Assembly (NCBI GenBank): GCA_035498405.1
Contig: DATKAE010000047.1
Location: forward strand, 202,823 to 266,822
Direction: 5' to 3'
Source of the DNA: DATBFU01 sp035498405
GTDB taxonomy: Bacteria; Acidobacteriota; Thermoanaerobaculia; UBA5066; Gp7-AA6
Length of the DNA stretch: 64,000 bases
A program made the position numbers and the translations under genes. Below, piece after piece: positions 16,534-24,306 of this stretch. The notes beneath the pieces were generated by a model that saw nothing but the letters and a program-made list of their open reading frames with translations, did not search any database and was not told the DNA's origin. How positions within the stretch are numbered: the first letter of the stretch is position 1; each line of letters starts with the position of its first letter.

Positions 16534-17822
16534 CGGCGACCCTCCCTCGGCGCGCGCCGTTTGCCGAGAAGGTGCAACGGCGCACGCTGCCCAACGGCGC
16601 CGAGCTCTACGTCCTCGAAAACCACTTCAATCCGACCCTGGCGCTGTCCGGCTCGCTCGCGGCCGGGCATCTCTTCGCGCCCCCGGACCGCCGGATGGTC
16701 GCGGCGGTGACGGCGGGAGAGCTTCCGAAGGGAACCTCGCATCGCAGCAAGATTCAGATTGCCGAGGCGCTCGAGAGCCGCGCGGCCTCGCTGTCCTTCG
16801 CTTGCGATGCCTCCGACCCGGTCGGCCTGGACATCGGCGGATCCGCGCTCTCGCGCGACGCGGATCTGCTGCTCGACCTTCTGGCCGAGATATTGCGCGA
16901 GCCGGTCTTTCCGCAAGAGGAACTGGAGAAGGAAAAGAAGCGGCTGGTCGGGGCGATCCGCCAGCTGCAGGATCAGACCTCCGCGCGCGCCTACGAGGCG
17001 GCCATGCGCCGGATTTACCCGAGGGAACACCCCTTTCACCGTCGGCCGGCAGAGGAGCGCATCGCGCTGGTCGAGTCGCTCACCCGCGAAGAGCTGTCCC
17101 GCTACTACCGGGAGCGGTACGGGGCCGCCACACTGCGCCTCGTGCTCGTGGGCGATGTCGACGCCGGCCGCGTCTTGGACGGACTCGAACATCGCCTGGG
17201 ATCCTGGGAGGCCGGTCCGGCCCTGGCGATCCCGTCGGTCGCCCGGCCCGAGGCTCGTCCGGCGCAGGAGATCGTGCGCATGGCCGACAAGGCGAGTGCG
17301 GACGTCGTCCTGGCGGAGCCTTCAAACTTGACGCGTACCGATCCCGACTACCTTCCCTGCGTCCTGGCCAACGCGGCGCTCGGTCAGTCGTCCCTGACGT
17401 CGCGTCTGGGTGTGCGCGTCCGGGACACCGAGGGACTCACGTACGGCATCCACTCGAGCTTCTCGGCCACCCACCTGCCGGGTCCCTTCGTCGTGACACT
17501 GACGGTGCGTCCGGAGAGCCGCGAGGCCGCGGTGGCCGCCACGCTCGACGAGATCCGACGGTTCCGGCGCGACGGGGTGACGAAGAAGGAGCTCGCCGAC
17601 GAGAAGAGCTCGCGCGCCGGGAAGTTCAAGGTCGATCTCGCCTCCAACGGCGGCATCGCCAGCGCGATCGATTCGGCGGTCTACTACGGGCTCGGCGTCG
17701 AATACCTGGACCGGTTCCCCGCCCTGGTAGAGGCCGTTACGCGGGAGAGGGCCGACGCGGCCTTCTCCCAGAGGGTCGATCCGGACCGCTTCACCATCGT
17801 CTCGGCGGGTACCTTTGCCTGA
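16530..17822 (+). CDS. M16 peptidase, non-catalytic partner subunit
   Basis: A 430-residue M16 homologue. In the position of HxxEH it has VTAGELPKG, so zinc is not bound, but the C-terminal domain retains GLTYGIHSSFS and the R-Y type substrate motif found in the partner chain of heterodimeric M16B proteases. It is coupled to the catalytic subunit by an ATGA overlap (ATG 16530), which fits a 1:1 complex. Families such as mitochondrial processing peptidase and bacterial M16B pairs work in this way. Substrate unknown. Confidence 0.88.
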   Translation: MTATLPRRAPFAEKVQRRTLPNGAELYVLENHFNPTLALSGSLAAGHLFAPPDRRMVAAVTAGELPKGTSHRSKIQIAEALESRAASLSFACDASDPVGLDIGGSALSRDADLLLDLLAEILREPVFPQEELEKEKKRLVGAIRQLQDQTSARAYEAAMRRIYPREHPFHRRPAEERIALVESLTREELSRYYRERYGAATLRLVLVGDVDAGRVLDGLEHRLGSWEAGPALAIPSVARPEARPAQEIVRMADKASADVVLAEPSNLTRTDPDYLPCVLANAALGQSSLTSRLGVRVRDTEGLTYGIHSSFSATHLPGPFVVTLTVRPESREAAVAATLDEIRRFRRDGVTKKELADEKSSRAGKFKVDLASNGGIASAIDSAVYYGLGVEYLDRFPALVEAVTRERADAAFSQRVDPDRFTIVSAGTFA

Positions 17823-17863
17823 TGGAGTTGTGAAACAATGACGCCCAAGGCAAGGAGGATCTG

Positions 17864-18232
17864 ATTCCGAGACATCCGCAGTACCGCAAGCCGGTCCGGC
17901 GACGACCGGGCGAGGCTCCGCCGACACACCGTGTCTCGCTCTATTCGGAGGCTCCGCTTCGGGAGGGACCGGCCCCGGACGGACGAGTGTATTTTCGGGC
18001 TCGGCTCGACTCGGAGCCCGCCCCGGAGTGGATGCGGGCGTATCGCGCGGGGCTTCTGGGGCTGACGCCGGAGGACCGCGACGCCGTGCTGCGCTTCGAG
18101 TTTCAGGGCGACAGCGTCCGCTTCGCGGCGCAGGATGCCGAGGTGGGCCGGCTGCGGCGTGTCCTCGAGCGCCGCATCGAAGCCGTCAACACGATCCTCT
18201 CGGGTGGGCGAGGGCCCGCCTCCGGGGGCTAG
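17864..18232 (+). CDS. Small basic protein of unknown function with non-standard start
   Basis: A reading frame of about 122 codons, open from 17834. A strong AAGGAGG (17852-17858) precedes ATT 17864 by five nt and CTG 17861 by two nt; the only conventional start in frame is GTG 17987, which would leave 81 residues and has no ribosome site. The ATT overlaps the TGA (17862-17864) of an 8-codon ORF (MTPKARRI, ATG 17838), so coupled reinitiation is possible. The N-terminal 40 residues are Arg/Pro-rich; the C-terminal half (MRAYRAGLLGLTPEDRDAV, then a helix LRRVLERRIEAVNTIL) looks folded. Codon bias is like the neighbours. No family recognised. Confidence 0.5.
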   Translation: MPRHPQYRKPVRRRPGEAPPTHRVSLYSEAPLREGPAPDGRVYFRARLDSEPAPEWMRAYRAGLLGLTPEDRDAVLRFEFQGDSVRFAAQDAEVGRLRRVLERRIEAVNTILSGGRGPASGG

Positions 18233-18330
18233 CAGGCTGCTGAAAAATTGATGCGGGCGTTGCGTCCGGGGCTGTCGGCGCGCACCCCCTTCGGAGCGGT
18301 CGCACTCTTCGGAGCCGGGACCTCGATCCT
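18233..18330. other. Short intergenic stretch with possible mobile-element end
   Basis: About 100 bp between a plus gene and a convergent minus gene. It begins GCAGGCTGCTGAAAAA, wording that recurs at ends of decayed insertion sequences in other genomes. No second end or transposase remnant is visible here, so this is only a weak hint. Confidence 0.15.
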
Positions 18331-19203
18331 CTACTTCGGGACCGCGCGCGGTCCGCTGGGCCTCGGTCCTTCCGGCTCTTCCCACCGCAGCTTGCGGTAG
18401 TCGAGATCCTCGAGCTCGCGGGCATGGAATTTCACGACCTCGAAGTAGGGGGAGAGGTCGAAGTCTCTCGGGACACAGAGGGTCGGGTGGCGGGCCTTCA
18501 GCAGGCCGCTGTAGGCCCGTCGGGTCGGGCGGCCGAGGATTCGCTGGCGGACTCGCGACCCGACGGTTCGGGGCCGCTCGCGCGACAGCATCGGCAGGAC
18601 CGGAAAACGAACCCTCGCAAAGGCTTCGGCCAAGAGCGTCGAGCAGATGGTCTCGGTCGCCACACCGCTGCCGAAGTGCAGGGCGTCATCCCGCAGCGGC
18701 GGCGGGATCAAGTGGAACGGAAGCAAGTACCGAGTCAGATCGAGGAAGTTGCGGCGGTCGTAGGTGTGGCCGATCCGCGAAAGGACGTAGTCGATGACGA
18801 GCTCGCGGTCTGCCGGCGTCAAGCCGATGGGCCGGCAGATGCGGACGTTGAAATCGGCGTACTTGATCACCGGCGAGACGATGACTCCCTTATCGACGAG
18901 CGCTTCGACGAGCAGGAAGCGCGACTCCCGGCCGAAGCGGCGCAGGGTCTCGCGGCGCGTGGCCTCGCCCCGGCGCAGCAGCGCGTCGCCGACGAACAGG
19001 GCGCTGTGGGACCACGAGGACTGCGTGAGGTACTTGACGGCCTCGGAGACGCGCTGGTCCCCGTCGACCAAGAGCACGTCCCCCGGTTCGATGCGGGCCT
19101 TCAGCTTCTGTGGGTCGTTGGGCACGAAGCGCCGGTAGTGACGCCTCGGTCGGGTGACCTGATCGAGGAACCAGTCGGCGAGCCAGCGGCGCGGCGAGCG
19201 CAT
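18331..19203 (-). CDS. YiiX/YebB-like permuted papain-fold hydrolase
   Basis: A 290-residue protein of the circularly permuted NlpC/P60 type (DUF830/YiiX-like). The catalytic His is in SSWSHSALFVG (His66) preceded by the family's GDVLLVDGD strand, and the catalytic Cys in the C-terminal half is ETICSTLLAEAF (Cys187); TYDRRNF follows the expected middle segment. Such enzymes are thought to act on lipids, peptides or cell-wall amide bonds. The N-terminus (RRWLADWFLDQVTRPRRHY) has an amphipathic helix but no clear signal peptide. The C-terminal 80 residues are an extra extension rich in Arg and Pro. Regulation not visible; the upstream gene on this strand is the receiver-like 19300-19707 frame, 97 bp away. 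Confidence 0.8.
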   Translation of the reverse strand: MRSPRRWLADWFLDQVTRPRRHYRRFVPNDPQKLKARIEPGDVLLVDGDQRVSEAVKYLTQSSWSHSALFVGDALLRRGEATRRETLRRFGRESRFLLVEALVDKGVIVSPVIKYADFNVRICRPIGLTPADRELVIDYVLSRIGHTYDRRNFLDLTRYLLPFHLIPPPLRDDALHFGSGVATETICSTLLAEAFARVRFPVLPMLSRERPRTVGSRVRQRILGRPTRRAYSGLLKARHPTLCVPRDFDLSPYFEVVKFHARELEDLDYRKLRWEEPEGPRPSGPRAVPK

Positions 19204-19299
19204 CGGAAGAGCCCTATCCGGGGTCTTGGGTGCCGTCCGCGGGGGTTTGTCGTGGCCGCGTTTCCGTAGTGGACCTCGAACCGAATGAAGACCCGTCCG

Positions 19300-19707
19300 T
19301 CACTCGTCGGGAAGCTCCGGCTCCTCGGGGATCTCGCGTTTGGTACCCGGAGCGAGCAGATCCATGACGAGATCGGGAAGGGTTTCGGAGAACTGGCTGC
19401 GCGGCAGAACGCGGGTCACGCCGGCCGACTCGGCGTCGCTGGCGAGCTGCCGGTCGACGTGCGAGAGGAAGCCGACGATCGGCAGGTCCCGGGTGTCCGC
19501 TTCCTTGCGCAGCTTCCGCACGGCCTCGAGCGTTTCGCCATTGGACGTCAGTTCCAGAAGCAACGCGGCGGCGTCTCCCTCCTTCAGGGCGCGAGGAAGC
19601 TCGCGCACGTCGGTGAATCGGACGGGGACGTTCAGGTGTCGGGCCGTCGCTTCGATCTTCGAGCGGAAGAAGAGATCTTCCACGCAGGCCACGATCGTCT
19701 TGCTCAT
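19300..19707 (-). CDS. Degenerate response-regulator receiver protein
   Basis: A 135-residue stand-alone receiver-like domain, presumably cytosolic. The fold pattern (KTIVACVEDLFFRSKI, then AALLLELTS, IVGFLSHVD, VTRVLPRSQF) is that of CheY-like proteins, but the phospho-acceptor Asp position reads Glu (LLLELTS) and the conserved Lys is Arg (LPRSQ). It is therefore unlikely to be phosphorylated and may be locked in one state. The N-terminal acidic pair is reduced to ED. A TACAAT box lies 11 nt before ATG 19707, with no Shine-Dalgarno. The C-terminal tail (KREIPEEPELPDE) is acidic. Confidence 0.7.
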   Translation of the reverse strand: MSKTIVACVEDLFFRSKIEATARHLNVPVRFTDVRELPRALKEGDAAALLLELTSNGETLEAVRKLRKEADTRDLPIVGFLSHVDRQLASDAESAGVTRVLPRSQFSETLPDLVMDLLAPGTKREIPEEPELPDE

Positions 19708-19740
19708 GGGTGCAGGGGATTGTATTACGCCGTCCGCGTC

Positions 19741-19820
19741 CTAGTGCCGTTCCAACCGAGCACGTGGGTGTTGTGCATCCTGCAACCAGTCCGTGTCATA
19801 TCAAGTTGGAGCGGCACTAG
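19741..19820. repeat. 80-bp MITE-like inverted-repeat element
   Basis: Bounded by 16-bp terminal inverted repeats, CTAGTGCCGTTCCAAC (19741-19756) and GTTGGAGCGGCACTAG (19805-19820), with one mismatch. The interior has a second smaller hairpin (GTTG-GCA / TGC-AAC). The right end supplies the TAG stop codon of the M20 dipeptidase. No ORF is inside. The CTAG ends and small size are those of a REP or MITE-type element mobilised in trans. Confidence 0.65.
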
Positions 19821-21187
19821 GGCATCGCGGCGACCCGGCGGAAATAGTCGGCGAATGCCGCCATTCCGCCCTCGGCCTGCGACCAGTCGAAGTTCTCATT
19901 GGGCGCGTGGTAGCCGTGCTCGGGCAACGAGAGTCCGAGAAAGAAGATCGGCGCGCGAAACACCTTCTCCATGGACAGCACGGCGCCGATCGAGCCTCCC
20001 TCGCGGACGAAGACCGGTTCCTTGCCAAAGGCGAACCGCATCGCGCCGCGGATGGCATCGGCGTGCGGTCCGGTGGTCTTCCCCTCGTAGGCCGGCAGGG
20101 CGTGCTCGGCCGAGACCTTGACGTCCGGGTTCTTCGAACGGACGAAATCGGTGACCAGCCGCACGATCTTCTTCGGGTTCATGTTCGGGACGAGCCGGCA
20201 CGAGACGATCGCCGTCGCCTTGGGAGGGATGATCGTCTTCACGCCCGGGCCCTGGTAACCGCCCGCGATGCCGTGCAGCTCGAAGGTCGGCATCATCCAG
20301 ATTCGTTTCATCACTTCCAGGGGATCCTCGACCCGAAGCTTCTTATACAGGTGGTCCTTCTTGAAGCCCTTGACGGTGAAGCCGCAGTTCTTCAGGTCCT
20401 CGATGTCCTTCTTGGTGGGAGGCTCGACTTCGGCGTAGAAGCCGGGGATCTTCACGCGCCCGGACTTGCCGTCGACGCACTCGGAGATCAACTGGCACAT
20501 CTCGGCCACGGGGTTGCGCGCGGCACCGCCGGCCGTCCCGGAATGCTGATCGGTCTGTCCGGTCTGCAGCTCGAACCGAAATCCCTGCAGGCCGCGCAGC
20601 CCCGCCGGTTGCGCCGGCCGGGAGCGGGAGACCCAGACGGTGTCGGAGACGACGACCGAGTCGGTGGCGAAGCTCTTCGCCTGCTCTCGAATCGTGGTCT
20701 CGAAGTGCGGCGAGCCGATCTCCTCCTCGAACTCCCAGAGGAAGTGAATGTTGGCCGGCACGCCGTTTTCCCAGGCGTATCGCGCGCCGAAGAGAGCCGT
20801 GATGGCGGGACCCTTGTCGTCCGTGGTGCCGCGCGCGAAGTACCGGTCCCCGATCTTGACGAAGTCGAAGGGCGGCGTCTTCCAGTCGTCTCCCTCGGCC
20901 GGCTGCACGTCGAGATGGTTGTAGACCGTCACCGTCGGAAGCCCTTCCCCTCGGTCGAAGCGGCCGTGCACGATCGGATGGCCAGCCGTCTCATGAAGCG
21001 TCGCCTTCGCGCCGAAGGACTCGAGGAGCGAAACGGCGTAGTCGGCACCCCGGCGGACCTCAGCCTTGCGTTCGGGCTCGACGGATACCGTCGGGATCTC
21101 GACGAGCTTCTCGAGCACCTGTTCGAACTCGGCGCGCCGGTCGGCCGCGTACTTCCCGAGACTCTCCTTGGAAAACACCTCGGCCAT
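19817..21187 (-). CDS. M20 family metallopeptidase (dipeptidase)
   Basis: A 456-residue binuclear zinc peptidase (CNDP/ArgE-like). Ligand motifs in order: VYNHLDVQP (His91, Asp93), GTTDDKGPA (about 120-127), EFEEEIGS (about 153-159, general base and ligand Glu), and the C-terminal His in PEHGYHAPNE. The lid/dimerisation domain covers about 190-330. Likely releases single residues from dipeptides or acyl amino acids in the cytosol. The ATG at 21187 gives MAEVFSKESLGKY; a GGAGGGGAGGCAG stretch upstream acts as the ribosome site. The stop codon lies inside the 80-bp inverted-repeat element, so the original C-terminus may have been altered. Confidence 0.9.
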   Translation of the reverse strand: MAEVFSKESLGKYAADRRAEFEQVLEKLVEIPTVSVEPERKAEVRRGADYAVSLLESFGAKATLHETAGHPIVHGRFDRGEGLPTVTVYNHLDVQPAEGDDWKTPPFDFVKIGDRYFARGTTDDKGPAITALFGARYAWENGVPANIHFLWEFEEEIGSPHFETTIREQAKSFATDSVVVSDTVWVSRSRPAQPAGLRGLQGFRFELQTGQTDQHSGTAGGAARNPVAEMCQLISECVDGKSGRVKIPGFYAEVEPPTKKDIEDLKNCGFTVKGFKKDHLYKKLRVEDPLEVMKRIWMMPTFELHGIAGGYQGPGVKTIIPPKATAIVSCRLVPNMNPKKIVRLVTDFVRSKNPDVKVSAEHALPAYEGKTTGPHADAIRGAMRFAFGKEPVFVREGGSIGAVLSMEKVFRAPIFFLGLSLPEHGYHAPNENFDWSQAEGGMAAFADYFRRVAAMP

Positions 21188-21206
21188 GGGCTCTGCCTCC
21201 CCTCTC

Positions 21207-21782
21207 CTATTTCTTCTTCGGGACGCGCGCGGCTCGCTTCGCGGCCGCCCCCTTCTTGGCGGGCGCCGGCTTTCGCTTCTTGCCGGAAGCCTTCGGCGAG
21301 GCGGCGGGTTTCTTCGCCTTGGGCGCGGGGGCGGGCTTTCCGGCCGGCGGCACTCCGGCCTTGGCGCTCTTGGCGCGGGCGAGCTTGCGAGCCTCCGCGG
21401 CGGCCTCCTTCTTCTGGCGCGCCTTCTCGGCCGCGTCCTTCTCGATCTGGGCGAGCTTTCCGGAAAGCTCCTGCTCGGTCACGAAGATCGCCTGGGGCAG
21501 CCGCTTCTTGACCAGATCCACCCGGTCCTCGGGAACGCGGATCAGATACAGCGGCGTCTCCCGCGTTTCCTTGGCCTTGGCGAGGTAGTCGGCGGTTTCC
21601 AGACAGTGGGACGGGGCGAGCGAGAAGTCGATGGCGATCGCCGAGGGCTTCTCCTTCTTGGCGACTTCGTGGAACCCCGGCCAGCGCGGCTCCGAAGCGA
21701 CGATGTGGGCTCCCGAGCGGGAAAGCTTCTGAATGCGGCCGCCGCGCTCGGGGGTGTCGAAATGCAGGTAGAGGATGCTCAT
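21207..21782 (-). CDS. Receiver-like domain with a histone H1-like Lys/Ala/Pro tail
   Basis: A 191-residue two-part protein. Residues 1-115 look like a CheY-type alpha/beta domain (SILYLHFDT, IVASEPRWPGF, SAIAIDFSLAP with a candidate phospho-Asp, PLYLIRVPED). Residues 116-191 are almost only Lys, Ala, Pro and Arg, with SPKK- and AAKK-like motifs, as in histone H1 or bacterial H1-like nucleoid proteins. The tail would bind DNA or RNA; the head might gate this. It is 19 bp from the M20 gene. A TATAGT box lies 11 nt before ATG 21782. The combination was not recognised as a named family. Confidence 0.7.
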   Translation of the reverse strand: MSILYLHFDTPERGGRIQKLSRSGAHIVASEPRWPGFHEVAKKEKPSAIAIDFSLAPSHCLETADYLAKAKETRETPLYLIRVPEDRVDLVKKRLPQAIFVTEQELSGKLAQIEKDAAEKARQKKEAAAEARKLARAKSAKAGVPPAGKPAPAPKAKKPAASPKASGKKRKPAPAKKGAAAKRAARVPKKK

Positions 21783-21830
21783 GGCGAAGGCGGACTATAG
21801 CAAGTCGAACCTCGCTCGCCGCCGGGCAGC

Positions 21831-23390
21831 CTACGCGCGAGGGCTTTCCTCCCGGTAGTGGCAGCCGCGCGAGACGTGGTTGTCCGAAGCGGCGCGATGG
21901 ATCGCGAGCGCCGTCTGCACGCCGTTGCGCAGTCCCAGCAGCCCATCGGACATCGTCCCGCGGCGGTAGAAGTCCTCGATCTCGACGCGCAGCTCCGAGA
22001 GGATCCTCCCCGCTCGCCCGAGCCGCTTCTCGGAGCGGAGCAGACCGACGTAGTTCCACATGGTGTGTCGGATGACCATTCCGTCCTGGGCGATCAGGGC
22101 GGGGTCGACCGGTTCGTGCTCGGGCAGCCAGGGGGGCACACTCGGCGGCTCCGGCCCCTGCCGCGACTCCTTCGCCGCGTCCTGGCCGGCCCTCCAACCC
22201 CACAGGAGCCCTTCGAGGAGCGAGGTCGAGGCCAGGCGGTTTGCCCCGTGAACGCCGGTGCAGGAAACCTCTCCGGCGGCTCTGAGGCGAGCCAGGGTCG
22301 TCCGGCCATCGGCGTCCGCGGCCACGCCTCCGCAGGAGTAATGGGCCGCCGGAACCACGGGCACCGGTCCGGCCGTCAGGTCGAAGCCCTGCTGGAGGCA
22401 GCGGCGCACGATGCCGGGAAAGCGGCTCCGGATCCAGTCCGCGGGCTTGAACGAGATGTCGAGCAGGACGTGGGTTTCCTCCTGCTCGAGCATCCGCTGA
22501 TGGATGGCGCGCGCGACCACGTCGCGGGGAGCGAGCTCGCCGGCCGGATGCACGTCGCGCAGAAACGGCCGGCCCGCGGAGTCCAGGATGCGGGCCCCTT
22601 CGCCCCGCAGCGCCTCCGAGAGCAGAAGCCGCCCCTGGGGGGCGTAGAGCGCCGTCGGGTGAAACTGAATGTACTCGAGGTTCAGGAGCCGCGCCCCGGC
22701 GCGGCGGGCCATGGCGATGCCGTCGCCGCGCGCTCCCTCGGGATTCGTGGTGTGCAAGTAGACGCGGCCGAGGCCGCCCGTCGCCAGAATCGTCTCTCGC
22801 GAGAGCTGCGGCACGACGTCGCCGCTCTTCCGGTCGAGCAAATAGGCGCCGATCACGGTCGGCGCGCGATAACGGTCGCTGTCGACGACCGAGTCGTGAG
22901 AGAGGGTCAAGAGGTCGACCGCCGTCGTCCCGGTTCGCCAGACGATGCGCGCGTCCTTTCGGCACGCCGCGACCAGCGCCTGCTCGATGGGAATCCCGGT
23001 TTCGTCCTTGACGTGCAGGACGCGCGGGATCGAATGCCCTCCTTCGAGAGTCCAGTGGAAGCCCGACCCCTCCCGATCGAACGGCACGGCGAGCTCGTCG
23101 ACGAGAAGACTCTCAACGAGGTCCGGACCCTCTCGGGCCAGAAGCATCACCGCTTCCGGGGAGCAAAGGCCGTTGCCCGCCTTGTGGATGTCCTCGGCGA
23201 GGCTCTCGGGCGTGTCTCCCGGCGGACGCCCCACGATCCCTCCCTGCGCGAAGAAGGTATTCGAGCTCTCCGGGTCGTCCGAGCGCGTGACGAGGGTGAC
23301 CTGGGCTCCGGCGCGCGCCGCGGCGAGGGCGGCCGTGCATCCCGCCACACCCGTGCCGAGGATCAGGACGTCGGTGACGTCGGAGCTCAT
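21831..23390 (-). CDS. nadB: L-aspartate oxidase NadB
   Basis: A 519-residue flavoprotein that oxidises L-aspartate to iminoaspartate, the first step of de novo NAD synthesis. FAD Rossmann motif GTGVAGCTAALAAARAGA at 12-29, the SSNTFFAQGGI substrate/FAD loop (about 42-52), FHPTAL in the catalytic domain, ASTSLLEGLLWG before the C-terminal helical bundle. The C-terminus (MWNYVGLLRSEKRL) is the expected three-helix domain. ATG 23390 overlaps the nadC stop (ATGA), so the two are translationally coupled. Confidence 0.95.
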   Translation of the reverse strand: MSSDVTDVLILGTGVAGCTAALAAARAGAQVTLVTRSDDPESSNTFFAQGGIVGRPPGDTPESLAEDIHKAGNGLCSPEAVMLLAREGPDLVESLLVDELAVPFDREGSGFHWTLEGGHSIPRVLHVKDETGIPIEQALVAACRKDARIVWRTGTTAVDLLTLSHDSVVDSDRYRAPTVIGAYLLDRKSGDVVPQLSRETILATGGLGRVYLHTTNPEGARGDGIAMARRAGARLLNLEYIQFHPTALYAPQGRLLLSEALRGEGARILDSAGRPFLRDVHPAGELAPRDVVARAIHQRMLEQEETHVLLDISFKPADWIRSRFPGIVRRCLQQGFDLTAGPVPVVPAAHYSCGGVAADADGRTTLARLRAAGEVSCTGVHGANRLASTSLLEGLLWGWRAGQDAAKESRQGPEPPSVPPWLPEHEPVDPALIAQDGMVIRHTMWNYVGLLRSEKRLGRAGRILSELRVEIEDFYRRGTMSDGLLGLRNGVQTALAIHRAASDNHVSRGCHYREESPRA

Positions 23391-24244
23391 GCCAGGCTCT
23401 CCAGATCGAGCGCGATGTCGGCGGCCACGACCGAGTGCGTCAACGCCCCGACCGAGATGCAGTCGGCCCCGGCCTCCGCGTAGGCCCGGACGCGCTCGAG
23501 CGTCATGTTGCCCGAGGCCTCGATGACGGGGCGCCGAGGCGACTCTCGCGCGAGGGCAGACCATCGCCGGACCGTTTCCGGGGTCTGGTTGTCGATCAGC
23601 ACGACGTCGGCCCCGGACTCGAGCGCCTCGCGCAGCTCCTGCTCGGTCTCGACTTCGACCTCGACCTTCATTTCTGGGGGGGCCTTGCGCCGAGCCTTGA
23701 CGACCGCGGCCCCGGCCCCGCCGGCCAGGCGCCGGTGGTTGTCCTTGATCAGTACCTGATCGTAGAGCCCGGCGCGGTGGTTCGATCCGCCGCCGTCGAC
23801 GACGGCCATCCGGTCGAACGCGCGAAGCCCCGGGGCCGTCTTGCGGGTGTCGAGGATCCGGCATCCCGTTCCGGCGACGGCATCCACGTAGCGGCGCGTC
23901 ATCGTGGCGATACCGCACATGCGCTGGAGCAGGTTCAGGGCGACCCGCTCCGCCGTCAGCAAGGCGCGGGCTCTTCCCTCGAGTTCCGCGAGAGCCGTCC
24001 CCGGAGGAGCGGGGGAGCCCGCGGCCGCCTCGTCGCGCCAGGAGAGTCGGGCGTCGAGCAGCTCGAAGGTTCGCCGCGCCACGGGCAGGCCCGACACGAT
24101 GCACGCGGATCGGGCGAGGAGTCGGCCGGCGGCGCGCGCGTCTTCCGGGACCGTCCACTCGGTGGTCACGTCGCCCCGGCCCACGTCTTCGGCGAGCAGC
24201 TCCCGGAGCCTGCCGTCGAGGGCCTCACCCTGCAGGGGAACCAT
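23387..24244 (-). CDS. nadC: Nicotinate-nucleotide pyrophosphorylase NadC
   Basis: A 285-residue quinolinate phosphoribosyltransferase forming nicotinate mononucleotide. Motifs: EDVGRGDVTTEW near the N-terminus, the catalytic DTRKTAPGLR (PRPP/quinolinate-binding), NHRAGLYDQVLIKDNH and VEVEVET, and the C-terminal DNQTPE and EASGNM. It is first in the nadC-nadB operon and divergent from the tolC-like gene, with about 60 bp holding both promoters. ATG 24244 is used. Confidence 0.95.
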   Translation of the reverse strand: MVPLQGEALDGRLRELLAEDVGRGDVTTEWTVPEDARAAGRLLARSACIVSGLPVARRTFELLDARLSWRDEAAAGSPAPPGTALAELEGRARALLTAERVALNLLQRMCGIATMTRRYVDAVAGTGCRILDTRKTAPGLRAFDRMAVVDGGGSNHRAGLYDQVLIKDNHRRLAGGAGAAVVKARRKAPPEMKVEVEVETEQELREALESGADVVLIDNQTPETVRRWSALARESPRRPVIEASGNMTLERVRAYAEAGADCISVGALTHSVVAADIALDLESLA

Positions 24245-24306
24245 GCGGCGGGGAGGATAACCCGGACGAGCGGGTCTAAGATCGGCGGGTTTGTGGCGAG
24301 GTCCCG

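Noticed and set aside
17838..17880. Programmed frameshift of the prfB type
   Set aside because: The SD-like AGGAGG and TGA are close, but a +1 shift leads into a frame different from the 122-codon one; a -1 shift lacks the slippery heptamer.
18233..18300. An insertion sequence
   Set aside because: Only a short end-like motif is seen; no transposase remnant or second end.
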